Shown here in pieces: positions 6,700-14,106 of a stretch of DNA of 14,223 bases. This stretch comes from Bacteroidales bacterium (lineage in GTDB: Bacteria > Bacteroidota > Bacteroidia > Bacteroidales > JAAUTT01): NCBI GenBank assembly GCA_025350365.1, contig JANXXY010000449.1:1-14223 (forward strand), given 5' to 3'. Numbering within the stretch: the stretch's first letter is position 1; every line of letters begins with the position of its first letter. Position numbers and translations under genes: made by a program. The notes under the pieces were generated by a model. That model was not told the origin of the DNA and ran no database searches. It saw only the letters and a program-made list of their open reading frames with translations.

Positions 6700-7422
6700 T
6701 TCTGAATGAGAATGATTTCCTAAATAATTATCAATAGTATAATGAACTAAATACAAAACAGGAGTGAGTAATATTGCGATTCCAACTTTGTAAAAATACT
6801 GTACAATTCCAACTGAAATTACCTGATTAAAAGACCAATTTCCAAGCAGATAAAAAGCAATGAAAAGAATTACAAAACTGTCAAACATCTGAGAAATGAC
6901 GGTGGAGCCGGTGGCCCTGAGCCATAGCCATTTATGTCCCGTTAATTTTTTAATATATAAAAACGAATATGTATCTATTAGTTGAGCTACCAAAAATGCT
7001 GAAACTGAACCAACAATAATCCCCAAACTTTGTCGGAAAATAGCTGAATATGCATAGTTGATATTAAAGACATTACCGGCAGGGTCAAGATGATTATTAG
7101 ATAGCCAGAATTGAGCTGGAGTTAGACCTGTTCCAATGTAAATAATAAAGAAAGAATAGGTTACTAAGCCAGCAGTATAAAAACTCAAATTACGAACTCC
7201 ATTTTTTCCAAAATATTCATTTACAATATCAGAAAGTACAAAAACAATTGGCCAAATAATTACACCAACACTCAAATTTAAATCAAACTTTTCGAATAGT
7301 TTTCCGAGAGTGAATATTTTTACTCCAACTAATTCAGCTATTATAGCATTAGCAATAAAAATGCCCGACAAAACAACGTATAGATTATTGTGTTTGTCGG
7401 GCTTATAAAATGCTTTTTCCAT
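6679..7422 (-). CDS. yhhQ: Queuosine precursor transporter, YhhQ/VUT family
   Basis: This is a 247-residue inner-membrane protein with six predicted hydrophobic segments, roughly at 14-34, 51-69, 79-101, 130-156, 166-194 and 202-228. The segment WPIVFVLSDIVNEYFGK (about 57-73), with its Asp and Glu next to a membrane helix, is a hallmark of COG1738. E. coli YhhQ imports the 7-deazaguanine precursors preQ0 and preQ1 for tRNA queuosine synthesis, and the same role is inferred here. It starts 21 bp after the clpC stop on the same strand, so it is probably read from the clpC transcript, though no functional link is obvious. Its stop codon lies inside the 3' end of convergent rimO, and no terminator is evident there. 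Confidence 0.9.
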   Translation of the reverse strand: MEKAFYKPDKHNNLYVVLSGIFIANAIIAELVGVKIFTLGKLFEKFDLNLSVGVIIWPIVFVLSDIVNEYFGKNGVRNLSFYTAGLVTYSFFIIYIGTGLTPAQFWLSNNHLDPAGNVFNINYAYSAIFRQSLGIIVGSVSAFLVAQLIDTYSFLYIKKLTGHKWLWLRATGSTVISQMFDSFVILFIAFYLLGNWSFNQVISVGIVQYFYKVGIAILLTPVLYLVHYTIDNYLGNHSHSESNNTSN

Positions 7423-7443
7423 GAGATTGTCAAATAAAACTAC

Positions 7444-8082
7444 CTATTCAACAGCTTTCACTTCACTTTGTTTAACTTTTTCTACTTTAATGGTTAAATG
7501 ATCTTTTTTCTTATTATAGGATACCAGTATGATATCACCTTCAGAAACAGAAGCCTTAATAATAACTTCGGCCATCGGATCTTCAATATATTTCTGAATA
7601 GCTCGTTTTAATGGGCGAGCCCCAAAATTTATGTCATACCCTTTTTCAATAATGAAATCCTTTGCAGCAGGTGATATTTTTATCTTATATCCCAAATTAT
7701 TAATTCGATCGAATAATCCTTTAAGCTCAATATCAATAATTTTAAAGATATCCTGCTTCGAAAGGGTGTTGAACATAACAACATCGTCGATACGATTTAT
7801 AAACTCAGGAGCAAACGCTTTTTTAAGTGCATTTTGAATTACACTTTTAGCGTATTCATTTGATTGTGCATTTTTTGTGGCAGTATTGAAACCTACTCCA
7901 GATCCAAAATCTTTTAATTGACGGGTACCAATATTTGACGTCATAATAATTATTGTATTCTTGAAGTCAACCCGTCGTCCTAAACTGTCAGTTAACTGAC
8001 CCTCATCAAGAACCTGCAATAATATATGAAAAATGTCAGGATGAGCTTTTTCAATTTCGTCTAAAAGTACAACTGAATAAGG
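7444..8082 (-). pseudogene. clpC: clpC, C-terminal part downstream of the in-frame stop
   Basis: The ClpC frame continues directly after the TAG at 8083-8085 with PYSVVLLDEIEKAHP (residues 635-649 of the full frame), which contains the Walker B motif of the second ATPase domain. It runs without further stops or frameshifts to TAG at 7444-7446. Visible parts are TSN (sensor-1 region, Asn684), VGF at 697-699 (the loop that docks ClpC onto ClpP) and GARPLKR near the C-terminus. If translated alone, the only start of note is a TTG at 8017-8019 (residue 656), already beyond Walker B, so an independent product would be inactive as an ATPase. It is probably a remnant unless the stop is a sequence error or is read through. 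Confidence 0.85.
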
Positions 8083-8085
8083 CTA
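8083..8085 (-). other. In-frame amber codon interrupting clpC
   Basis: The codon is TAG at position 634 of an otherwise continuous 846-codon frame: the distance from the start at 9984 to the downstream part is a multiple of three, so no frameshift is involved. Homologues usually carry Lys (or Arg) here, so AAG to TAG, one A-to-T change, is the simplest origin. Confidence 0.9.
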
Positions 8086-9984
8086 TCTACGAACCTTCTC
8101 AGTTAAATGCCCGCCTTCTTCATAACCGATATAGCCCGGAGGTGCACCAACTAAACGGGATACACTAAATTTCTCCATATATTCGCTCATATCAACGCGA
8201 ATAAGGTTGTCGGTGCTATCAAATAAATATCTTGCTAAAACCTTTGCCAATTGTGTTTTGCCAACTCCAGTAGGTCCAAGAAATACAAACGTTCCAATTG
8301 GTTTGTTTGGATCTTTAAGTCCGGCCCGATTTCGTTGAATTGCTTTTACTACCTTTTCGATAGCTTCATCCTGACCAACAACACTGCCTTTTAAAATTTG
8401 TCCCATATTTAATAAACGCTGACCTTCTGCCTGGGCTATCCGTTGAACCGGAACACCGGTCATCATGGCGACTACTTCAGCAACTTTTTCAGAATCGACG
8501 GTTACTCTATTTTTTGCAAGTTCTTTTTCCCATCGAATTTTTTCATCTTCCAATCGTTCAAGCAATTCTTTTTCGCGATCGCGAAAGCTGGCTGCTTTTT
8601 CGAAATTCTGATTTTTTACCGCTTTAATTTTTTCTTTCTTGGCTTCTTCAATTTGCTTTTCAAGTTCAAGAATACGCTCCGGCACCACAATGTTTGAAAT
8701 ATGAACTCTTGAACCTGATTCATCTAAAGCATCAATCGCTTTATCTGGTAAGTGCCTGTCGGTGATATATCTTGCGGTAAGTTTTACACAAGCATCGATG
8801 GCATCCGGGGTATAAAAAACGTTATGATGATCTTCGTAACGTTCCTTTATGTTATTAAGAATTTCAATTGTCTCGTCCACCGATGTAGGTTCGACCATCA
8901 CTTTTTGAAACCGGCGTTCCAATGCACCATCTTTTTCAATATGCTGGCGATATTCATCCAGAGTGGTTGCTCCAATACACTGAATTTCACCACGGGCAAG
9001 CGCCGGTTTAAGCATGTTAGCAGCATCAAGGGAACCGGTTGCTCCACCGGCACCAACGATGGTGTGAATTTCATCGATGAATAATATTACGCTGTTTGTT
9101 TTAGCCAATTCGTTTAAAATGGCTTTCATCCGTTCTTCAAATTGTCCGCGGTATTTTGTACCTGCCACAATTGAGGCCAAATCCAGAGTAACAACACGTT
9201 TACCGAATAAAACCCGTGATACTTTCCTTTGAATTATCCGTAATGCAAGTCCTTCTGCAATAGCAGATTTCCCTACTCCGGGTTCTCCAATCAAAATCGG
9301 ATTGTTTTTCTTTCTTCGGCTAAGAATCTGAGCTAAACGCTCAATTTCTTTTTCACGTCCTATAATTGGATCTAACCGACCTTCTTCAGCGGCTTTTGTT
9401 AAGTCAACACCAAAATTATCTAATACAGGTGTATCTGAAGTGCCTTTAGATGGCTGATTACCTTGCTGTTGTTTACTCTGCCCAAATTGACTACTTCTGG
9501 AATCATCATCATCATCTTCTCCACCAGGGAAATCAGATTTGGATTCAATATGATAACTCTCCAGTTCTTCTTTAATAGTAAAATAGTCAATATTTTTTTC
9601 AGAAAGCATTTGTGAAATAAAGGAATTCTCATCCTTTAATAATGCTAGCAATAAATGACCTGTATCAATTGTTTCACTTTTGAAAGAGCGTGCTTCCAAA
9701 TGAACCAACTTTAAAGCCCTCTCTGCGGGTTTAATTAAGGGAACATTCTCCGTATCCTTTACAGGCGCATACTGTTCAGGTCGTATTCTCTGCTCAATTG
9801 CTTTTCTTAGTTCATAAAGATCAGCGCCAAGAGCAACGAGGGCTTCAATTGCATCACCTTCACCATCCCGAAGAATTCCTAAAAACAAATGTTCCGTACC
9901 AATGTAGGGATTACCCAACCGGATAGCCTCTTCCTTGCTGTAAGAGAGAACATCTCTAATTCTTTGCGAAAACTTGGCATCCAT
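8083..9984 (-). CDS. clpC: ClpC ATPase (Clp protease unfoldase), ends early at an in-frame TAG after residue 633
   Basis: ClpC is a Hsp100 AAA+ unfoldase that feeds proteins to ClpP. The intact gene would span 7444-9984 (846 codons before the final stop). This part encodes 633 residues: double Clp N repeats (about 1-145), an acidic Gln/Ser-rich linker (150-185), then the first ATPase domain with GEPGVGKS at 233-240, FIDEIH at 302-307 and Arg357-Arg358. A UVR-type M domain follows (about 440-480, with NFEKAASFRDRE), which marks ClpC and not ClpA or ClpB, and then Walker A of the second ATPase domain, GPTGVGKT, at 570-577. It stops after TEKVRR, where relatives have Lys or Arg before PYSVVLLDEIEKAHP, so the Walker B half of domain 2 is lost. 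The ATG at 9984 gives the normal ClpC N-terminus. Confidence 0.93.
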   Translation of the reverse strand: MDAKFSQRIRDVLSYSKEEAIRLGNPYIGTEHLFLGILRDGEGDAIEALVALGADLYELRKAIEQRIRPEQYAPVKDTENVPLIKPAERALKLVHLEARSFKSETIDTGHLLLALLKDENSFISQMLSEKNIDYFTIKEELESYHIESKSDFPGGEDDDDDSRSSQFGQSKQQQGNQPSKGTSDTPVLDNFGVDLTKAAEEGRLDPIIGREKEIERLAQILSRRKKNNPILIGEPGVGKSAIAEGLALRIIQRKVSRVLFGKRVVTLDLASIVAGTKYRGQFEERMKAILNELAKTNSVILFIDEIHTIVGAGGATGSLDAANMLKPALARGEIQCIGATTLDEYRQHIEKDGALERRFQKVMVEPTSVDETIEILNNIKERYEDHHNVFYTPDAIDACVKLTARYITDRHLPDKAIDALDESGSRVHISNIVVPERILELEKQIEEAKKEKIKAVKNQNFEKAASFRDREKELLERLEDEKIRWEKELAKNRVTVDSEKVAEVVAMMTGVPVQRIAQAEGQRLLNMGQILKGSVVGQDEAIEKVVKAIQRNRAGLKDPNKPIGTFVFLGPTGVGKTQLAKVLARYLFDSTDNLIRVDMSEYMEKFSVSRLVGAPPGYIGYEEGGHLTEKVRR

Positions 9985-10030
9985 AAATTTTTCTTAAAGT
10001 ATATTTTAATCTAAAATTACAAACGAATTA

Positions 10031-10038
10031 CAAATATA
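10031..10038 (-). promoter_or_regulatory. Candidate -7 box for clpC-yhhQ
   Basis: The minus strand reads TATATTTG, a perfect TAnnTTTG, 46 bp upstream of the clpC ATG. The -33 position is not clearly TTTG; the palindrome at 10055-10071 occupies about where it would fall. Confidence 0.45.
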
Positions 10039-10054
10039 ACAATAAAACGAGCAT

Positions 10055-10071
10055 GATTGTTATAAACAATC
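10055..10071. promoter_or_regulatory. Perfect 7-3-7 palindrome between clpC and gyrA (operator candidate)
   Basis: GATTGTT-ATA-AACAATC is a perfect inverted repeat with a 3-nt centre, the size of a dimeric repressor site. It sits 16 bp upstream of the candidate clpC -7 box, over the expected -33 region, and 112 bp before gyrA. It does not resemble the CIRCE element bound by HrcA. There is no T-run beside it, so terminator function is unlikely. Confidence 0.45.
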
Positions 10072-10118
10072 GCTTGTTAATAAATTCGGTTACGAGGTGT
10101 TAGATATTAGCTAAAAAA

Positions 10119-10140
10119 TACCTATTTTAGTACCTATTTT
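10119..10140. repeat. Direct repeat TACCTATTTT, two copies 12 bp apart, upstream of gyrA
   Basis: Identical 10-mers lie at 10119-10128 and 10131-10140, about one helical turn apart, 43 bp before the gyrA start. The second is followed by G, giving CTATTTTG, close to but not matching TAnnTTTG. It could be a tandem protein-binding site or part of the gyrA promoter; chance in AT-rich DNA is also possible. Confidence 0.4.
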
Positions 10141-10183
10141 GAAATAAGCTTATAATGTTGATTATTAGGAACTATTAAATAAA

Positions 10184-12691
10184 ATGCAGGACGAAAAAAT
10201 AATTAGAATCAACATCGAGGAAGAAATGAAAACAGCATACATCGATTATTCGATGTCTGTGATTGTATCTAGAGCTCTTCCGGATGTGAGAGATGGATTA
10301 AAACCCGTGCACCGTCGGGTATTGTATGGTATGTCTGAACTTGGATTACTATCCAACAAAACGTATAAAAAGTCAGCCAGAATAGTTGGAGAAGTATTAG
10401 GTAAATATCATCCCCATGGTGATACTTCAGTTTATGATGCAATGGTGCGTATGGCTCAGCCTTGGTCTCTCCGGTATACACTTGTTGATGGTCAGGGAAA
10501 CTTTGGATCAGTTGACGGCGACAGCCCGGCTGCCATGAGGTATACCGAGGCAAAAATGACCAAAATAGCTGAAGAAATGTTAGCCGATATCGAAAAAAAT
10601 ACGGTTGATTTTCAATTGAATTTTGATGATTCACTTCAGGAACCCAAAGTATTGCCAAGTGCATTTCCCAACTTGATAGTAAATGGTGCATCAGGTATTG
10701 CTGTTGGTATGGCAACGAATATGGCTCCCCATAATCTCAAGGAGGTTGTCAATGCCATTATTGCATACATTGATAATAATGATATAACCATCGAGGAATT
10801 GATGCACCATATTAAAGGGCCCGATTTCCCCACGGGTTCTATAATAAATGGATATCAGGGTATTAAAGAAGCGTATGAAACCGGTCGGGGTCGAATTGTT
10901 GTCAGAGCAAAAACAGAGGTCGAAATAACCGCCTCAGGACGTGATAAAATAATTGTTACAGAGATTCCTTTCCAGGTTAACAAAGCTGAACTTATTAAGA
11001 AAACAGCTGATTTGATCAATGATAAGAAGATTGAAGGAATATCCTATATAAATGATGAAAGCGACCGAAATGGAATGAGGATCGTCATCATTTTAAAAAA
11101 GGAAGCCAAAGCTAATGTTGTTCTTAATAACCTATTTAAACATACCCAATTACAGTCGGCGTTTAACATAAATAACATAGCACTGGTAAATGGTCGACCT
11201 AAAATGCTTGACCTGAAACAGCTGATTCACTATTATGTTAAGCATCGTCATGAAGTTGTTGTTCGCAGAACTCAATTCGATCTGGAGCAGGCCGAAAAAC
11301 GCAAACATATTCTTGAAGGATTGCTAATTGCGGTTGACAATATAGACGAAGTTGTTAGAATAATTCGTGCAGCAGCAAATACAGAAGAAGCGCAAACCAA
11401 ATTAATTGAAAGATTCAGTTTATCTGATATTCAGGCCAGAGCTATACTCGATATGCGTTTGCGGGCATTAACCGGTTTAAGCAGAGATGAACTCCGAAAA
11501 GAATTTGACGAATTACTAAAAGTAATTGAATATTTAAATTCGGTGCTTGCTGATGAACCATTAAGAATGAGCATTATAAAGAATGAGTTAATAGTTTTAA
11601 GAGATAAATTTGGAGACGAAAGACGCACTGAAATAGTTCCATCAGCCGGGGAATTTAATCCTGAGGACTTTTTCGCAGATGATGATATGGTTCTTACCAT
11701 TTCAAATTTAGGATATATCAAACGTACTCCTTTAACAGAATTTAAAACTCAAGGCAGGGGAGGAGTTGGTACAAAAGGCAGCAGCACCCGTGATGAAGAC
11801 TTTCTTGCGCATATGTTTAGTGCAACTATGCACAATACCATGTTATTTTTTACTGAAAAGGGTAAGTGTTTCTGGCAAAAAGTATATGATATCCCTGAAG
11901 GAACTAAAATTTCAAAAGGAAGAGCAATCCAAAATCTTATCAATATTGATTCTGATGATGTTGTAAAAGCATTTTTAAATATTACCAGCCTTACTGACCC
12001 GGAATATGTAAAAAACCATTTTATAGTACTCTGCACACGAAACGGAGTAATGAAAAAGATGGCGCTGGAAGATTTTACACGGCCAAGGCAAAATGGTATC
12101 CTTGCAATTACTATTCGGGAAGGTGATAGCTTGATTGATGCTAAATTAACCGATGGAAACAGCGAAATTCTGGTTGCTATTCGTTCGGGTCGTGCCATTC
12201 GCTTTCCTGAAAACAAGGTTAGAGCCATGGGTCGCACAGCTGCCGGTGTTCGAGCAATTAAAATTTCGGAAGGCACAGATGATAAAGTAATTGGAATTAT
12301 TTGTGTTGACAATAGCGAACAAGATATTTTGGTAGTTTCTGAAACAGGATTTGGAAAACGTTCGAAAATTGACGATTATCGGATCACTAATCGCGGAGGT
12401 AAAGGTGTAAAAACCATTAATATCACCGAAAAAACAGGTAAGCTTATTGCTGTTAAGAGTGTAACCGATAAGGACGATCTGATGATTATCAATAAATCTG
12501 GTATTACCATTCGTTTAGCAGTATCCAGTTTCAGAGTGATTGGTCGTACGGCACAGGGTGTTAAATTAATCAACCTTCGCAAGAATGATGTAATTGCATC
12601 AGTTGCACAAGTACCAAAATCAGAAGATGAAAATTATGAAGCACCTTCTATTGAAGGCGATTCCGAACCTGATATAACGAATATTGATTAA
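10184..12691 (+). CDS. gyrA: DNA gyrase subunit A
   Basis: GyrA cuts and rejoins DNA in the A2B2 gyrase that introduces negative supercoils. The 835 residues have the normal order: winged-helix breakage-reunion domain, tower and coiled coil to about 490, then a beta-pinwheel C-terminal domain. The catalytic tyrosine is Tyr120 in AAMRYTE. The quinolone-resistance region HPHGDTSVYDAMVRMAQPW places Thr81 and Asp85 at the positions of E. coli Ser83 and Asp87. A GyrA-box-like TNRGGKG near residue 735 favours GyrA over ParC. The C-terminus is an acidic tail, as in many GyrA proteins. The start ATG at 10184 gives the expected N-terminus and has no Shine-Dalgarno. It diverges from clpC, with possible operator sequences between them, and is followed by a TPR gene after 65 bp. 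Confidence 0.97.
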   Translation: MQDEKIIRINIEEEMKTAYIDYSMSVIVSRALPDVRDGLKPVHRRVLYGMSELGLLSNKTYKKSARIVGEVLGKYHPHGDTSVYDAMVRMAQPWSLRYTLVDGQGNFGSVDGDSPAAMRYTEAKMTKIAEEMLADIEKNTVDFQLNFDDSLQEPKVLPSAFPNLIVNGASGIAVGMATNMAPHNLKEVVNAIIAYIDNNDITIEELMHHIKGPDFPTGSIINGYQGIKEAYETGRGRIVVRAKTEVEITASGRDKIIVTEIPFQVNKAELIKKTADLINDKKIEGISYINDESDRNGMRIVIILKKEAKANVVLNNLFKHTQLQSAFNINNIALVNGRPKMLDLKQLIHYYVKHRHEVVVRRTQFDLEQAEKRKHILEGLLIAVDNIDEVVRIIRAAANTEEAQTKLIERFSLSDIQARAILDMRLRALTGLSRDELRKEFDELLKVIEYLNSVLADEPLRMSIIKNELIVLRDKFGDERRTEIVPSAGEFNPEDFFADDDMVLTISNLGYIKRTPLTEFKTQGRGGVGTKGSSTRDEDFLAHMFSATMHNTMLFFTEKGKCFWQKVYDIPEGTKISKGRAIQNLINIDSDDVVKAFLNITSLTDPEYVKNHFIVLCTRNGVMKKMALEDFTRPRQNGILAITIREGDSLIDAKLTDGNSEILVAIRSGRAIRFPENKVRAMGRTAAGVRAIKISEGTDDKVIGIICVDNSEQDILVVSETGFGKRSKIDDYRITNRGGKGVKTINITEKTGKLIAVKSVTDKDDLMIINKSGITIRLAVSSFRVIGRTAQGVKLINLRKNDVIASVAQVPKSEDENYEAPSIEGDSEPDITNID

Positions 12692-12700
12692 ATGACTTAC

Positions 12701-12728
12701 TTTGAATAAATATATTTTTTAAACTTTG
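12701..12728 (+). promoter_or_regulatory. Weak promoter candidate for the TPR gene
   Basis: TTTG at 12701-12704 and AAACTTTG at 12721-12728 (one mismatch from TAnnTTTG) are separated by 16 bp, slightly shorter than usual. They lie in the 65-bp gap between gyrA and the TPR gene, with no terminator in between, so co-transcription with gyrA is an equally good explanation. Confidence 0.25.
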
Positions 12729-12756
12729 ATAAACTAAATTTAATAATAAATTGAAA

Positions 12757-14061
12757 ATGAAACGGATAACATTTTTTATTGCATTATTTATTGCAGGCTT
12801 GATAAACCTTCAAGCCCAAACAGATGTTTCTTCGGGTCCAAATTACAAATCGCTTGAAAGTAAGCTTGAAAAAAGTAATAAGACCCTTGAAGACCCCAAA
12901 AAGAGCGCAGCACCGAAAACCTGGATTGAAAGAGCAAAATTGTTTCAGGAAGTTGCTGAAGTAAATACCCAGAATTTAAGGGCAGGAATGTCAGCCACTG
13001 AAATTAAATTATTGTTTAAAGATCCAAAAGAAGTTAAAACCCTTCAAAACGGTAAGGAGCAATGGGTTTATGAACGGATGGTTTTGGATATTGAAAATGC
13101 AGTATTAAAAGATTGGAAAGAAACTCAGGTTATTCATCCAAAACCACTTGACGAAGCTTTTGCTTGCTATAATAAGGCAATAGAATTGGATACTGAAGTT
13201 AAATTAACCAAAAAAATAGCAGAAGGCCTTAAAAGTCTTAAAGATTTATATCAAAAGAAAGCACTTAATTGCTATAGTATTCAAGATTTTGCTTGTTCTT
13301 CCGAATCATTTAAAATGGAAGTTAATATAAGTGAAATGAAGCAAGTAAACATAATTGATACAGTTATCATTTATTATACTGGACTTACGTCTAACGAAAA
13401 TAAAAATTATGAAGATGCTATCAAATATTTTCAAAAAGCAGCGGATTTGAAGTATAAAGAGCCTGGTCTTTATAACAATCTTTATAAAGCATATCTGGCC
13501 AAAGGAGATTCTGCAAAAGCATTTAATTCTTTAAAACAAGGCTTTGCTGCTTATCCTGAAAATGTTGGTATTCTTATCGAAATTATCAATTATTATTTGA
13601 TTACAAACAACAGTCAGGCAGCACTGGAATATCTTGAGAAAGCCAAAAAGAATGATCCCACCAATAAATCATTCTATTTTGCTGACGGTACTTTATATGA
13701 CAAGATTGGGAATATGGACAAAGCGGTTGAATCTTATAAAAAAGCAATAGAATTAGATCCCATTTATTTTGATGCATATTTTAATCTTGCAGTAGTTTAC
13801 TTTAACAATGCAGTAAAATTAACTGAAGTAGCTAATTCAGAATTAGATAATAAAAAATATTTAGACAAGAAGGTGATAGCTGATGAAGAATTTAAAAAAG
13901 TAATTCCATTCATGGAAAAGGCTTATGAAATTGCAAAGAGTTCACCTGAGGGCGCAACTAATATGAAATCAGCTTTAGAAACACTTAAAACATTGTATTA
14001 CCGTTTAAAGATGAACGACCAGCTCGAAAGGGTTAATAAATTACTTCAAGAGATTAAATAA
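12757..14061 (+). CDS. Secreted tetratricopeptide-repeat protein
   Basis: I cannot assign a specific function. From the ATG at 12757 the product is 434 residues. A TTG six bases upstream is also in frame, but the ATG gives a cleaner signal peptide (MKRITFFIALFIAGLINLQAQ, cleavage after AQA or QAQ), so export to the periplasm or outer-membrane inner face is inferred. Residues about 75-110 (GMSATEIKLLF...NGKEQWVYERM) have the look of a SmpA/OmlA (BamE-like) motif: Gly-Met-Ser/Thr, a helix, a Pro, then NG-x-E-x-W-x-Y. From about 125 on there are several TPR units; the clearest are around 220-255 (NYEDAIKYFQKAADL), 285-315 and 310-355 (NMDKAVESYKKAIELDP). TPR proteins act as scaffolds, so a role in envelope assembly is only a guess. 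It sits 65 bp after gyrA and ends at a strong terminator. Confidence 0.85.
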   Translation: MKRITFFIALFIAGLINLQAQTDVSSGPNYKSLESKLEKSNKTLEDPKKSAAPKTWIERAKLFQEVAEVNTQNLRAGMSATEIKLLFKDPKEVKTLQNGKEQWVYERMVLDIENAVLKDWKETQVIHPKPLDEAFACYNKAIELDTEVKLTKKIAEGLKSLKDLYQKKALNCYSIQDFACSSESFKMEVNISEMKQVNIIDTVIIYYTGLTSNENKNYEDAIKYFQKAADLKYKEPGLYNNLYKAYLAKGDSAKAFNSLKQGFAAYPENVGILIEIINYYLITNNSQAALEYLEKAKKNDPTNKSFYFADGTLYDKIGNMDKAVESYKKAIELDPIYFDAYFNLAVVYFNNAVKLTEVANSELDNKKYLDKKVIADEEFKKVIPFMEKAYEIAKSSPEGATNMKSALETLKTLYYRLKMNDQLERVNKLLQEIK

Positions 14062-14079
14062 TTTAGATAACGTTATTTT

Positions 14080-14106
14080 AAAAAGCCGCCGTGTGCGGCT
14101 TTTTTT
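14080..14106 (+). terminator. Intrinsic terminator after the TPR gene
   Basis: Arms 14080-14089 (AAAAAGCCGC) and 14095-14104 (GCGGCTTTTT) are perfectly complementary around the 5-nt loop CGTGT, with further T residues after. It lies 18 bp after the TPR stop codon. With A-runs on the 5' side it could act in both directions. The remaining bases to the window end show no gene. Confidence 0.92.

Noticed and set aside
6691..6728. Inverted repeat ATTATTT...AAATAAT near the rimO/yhhQ junction as a bidirectional terminator
   Set aside because: The arms are only 7 bp, pure A/T, widely separated and lack a T-run; this is expected by chance in such DNA.
8017..8082. Two separate genes in place of one clpC, the downstream one starting at the TTG at 8017-8019
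   Set aside because: The conserved Walker B sequence lies between the TAG and that TTG in the same frame, so the split is a nonsense codon in one gene, not a natural gene boundary.
8083..8085. Pyrrolysine or genome-wide amber recoding
   Set aside because: No pyl genes or TAG enrichment are visible here, and the normal clpC terminator is itself TAG; recoding would fuse ClpC to YhhQ.
8443..9084. Plus-strand frames opposite clpC, and the further frame at 7631-7837
   Set aside because: They are antisense shadows of highly conserved ClpC coding sequence and show low-complexity Phe-rich translations.
12751..12756. TTG at 12751 as the start of the TPR protein
   Set aside because: The in-frame ATG two codons later gives a standard signal peptide and needs no rare start codon.
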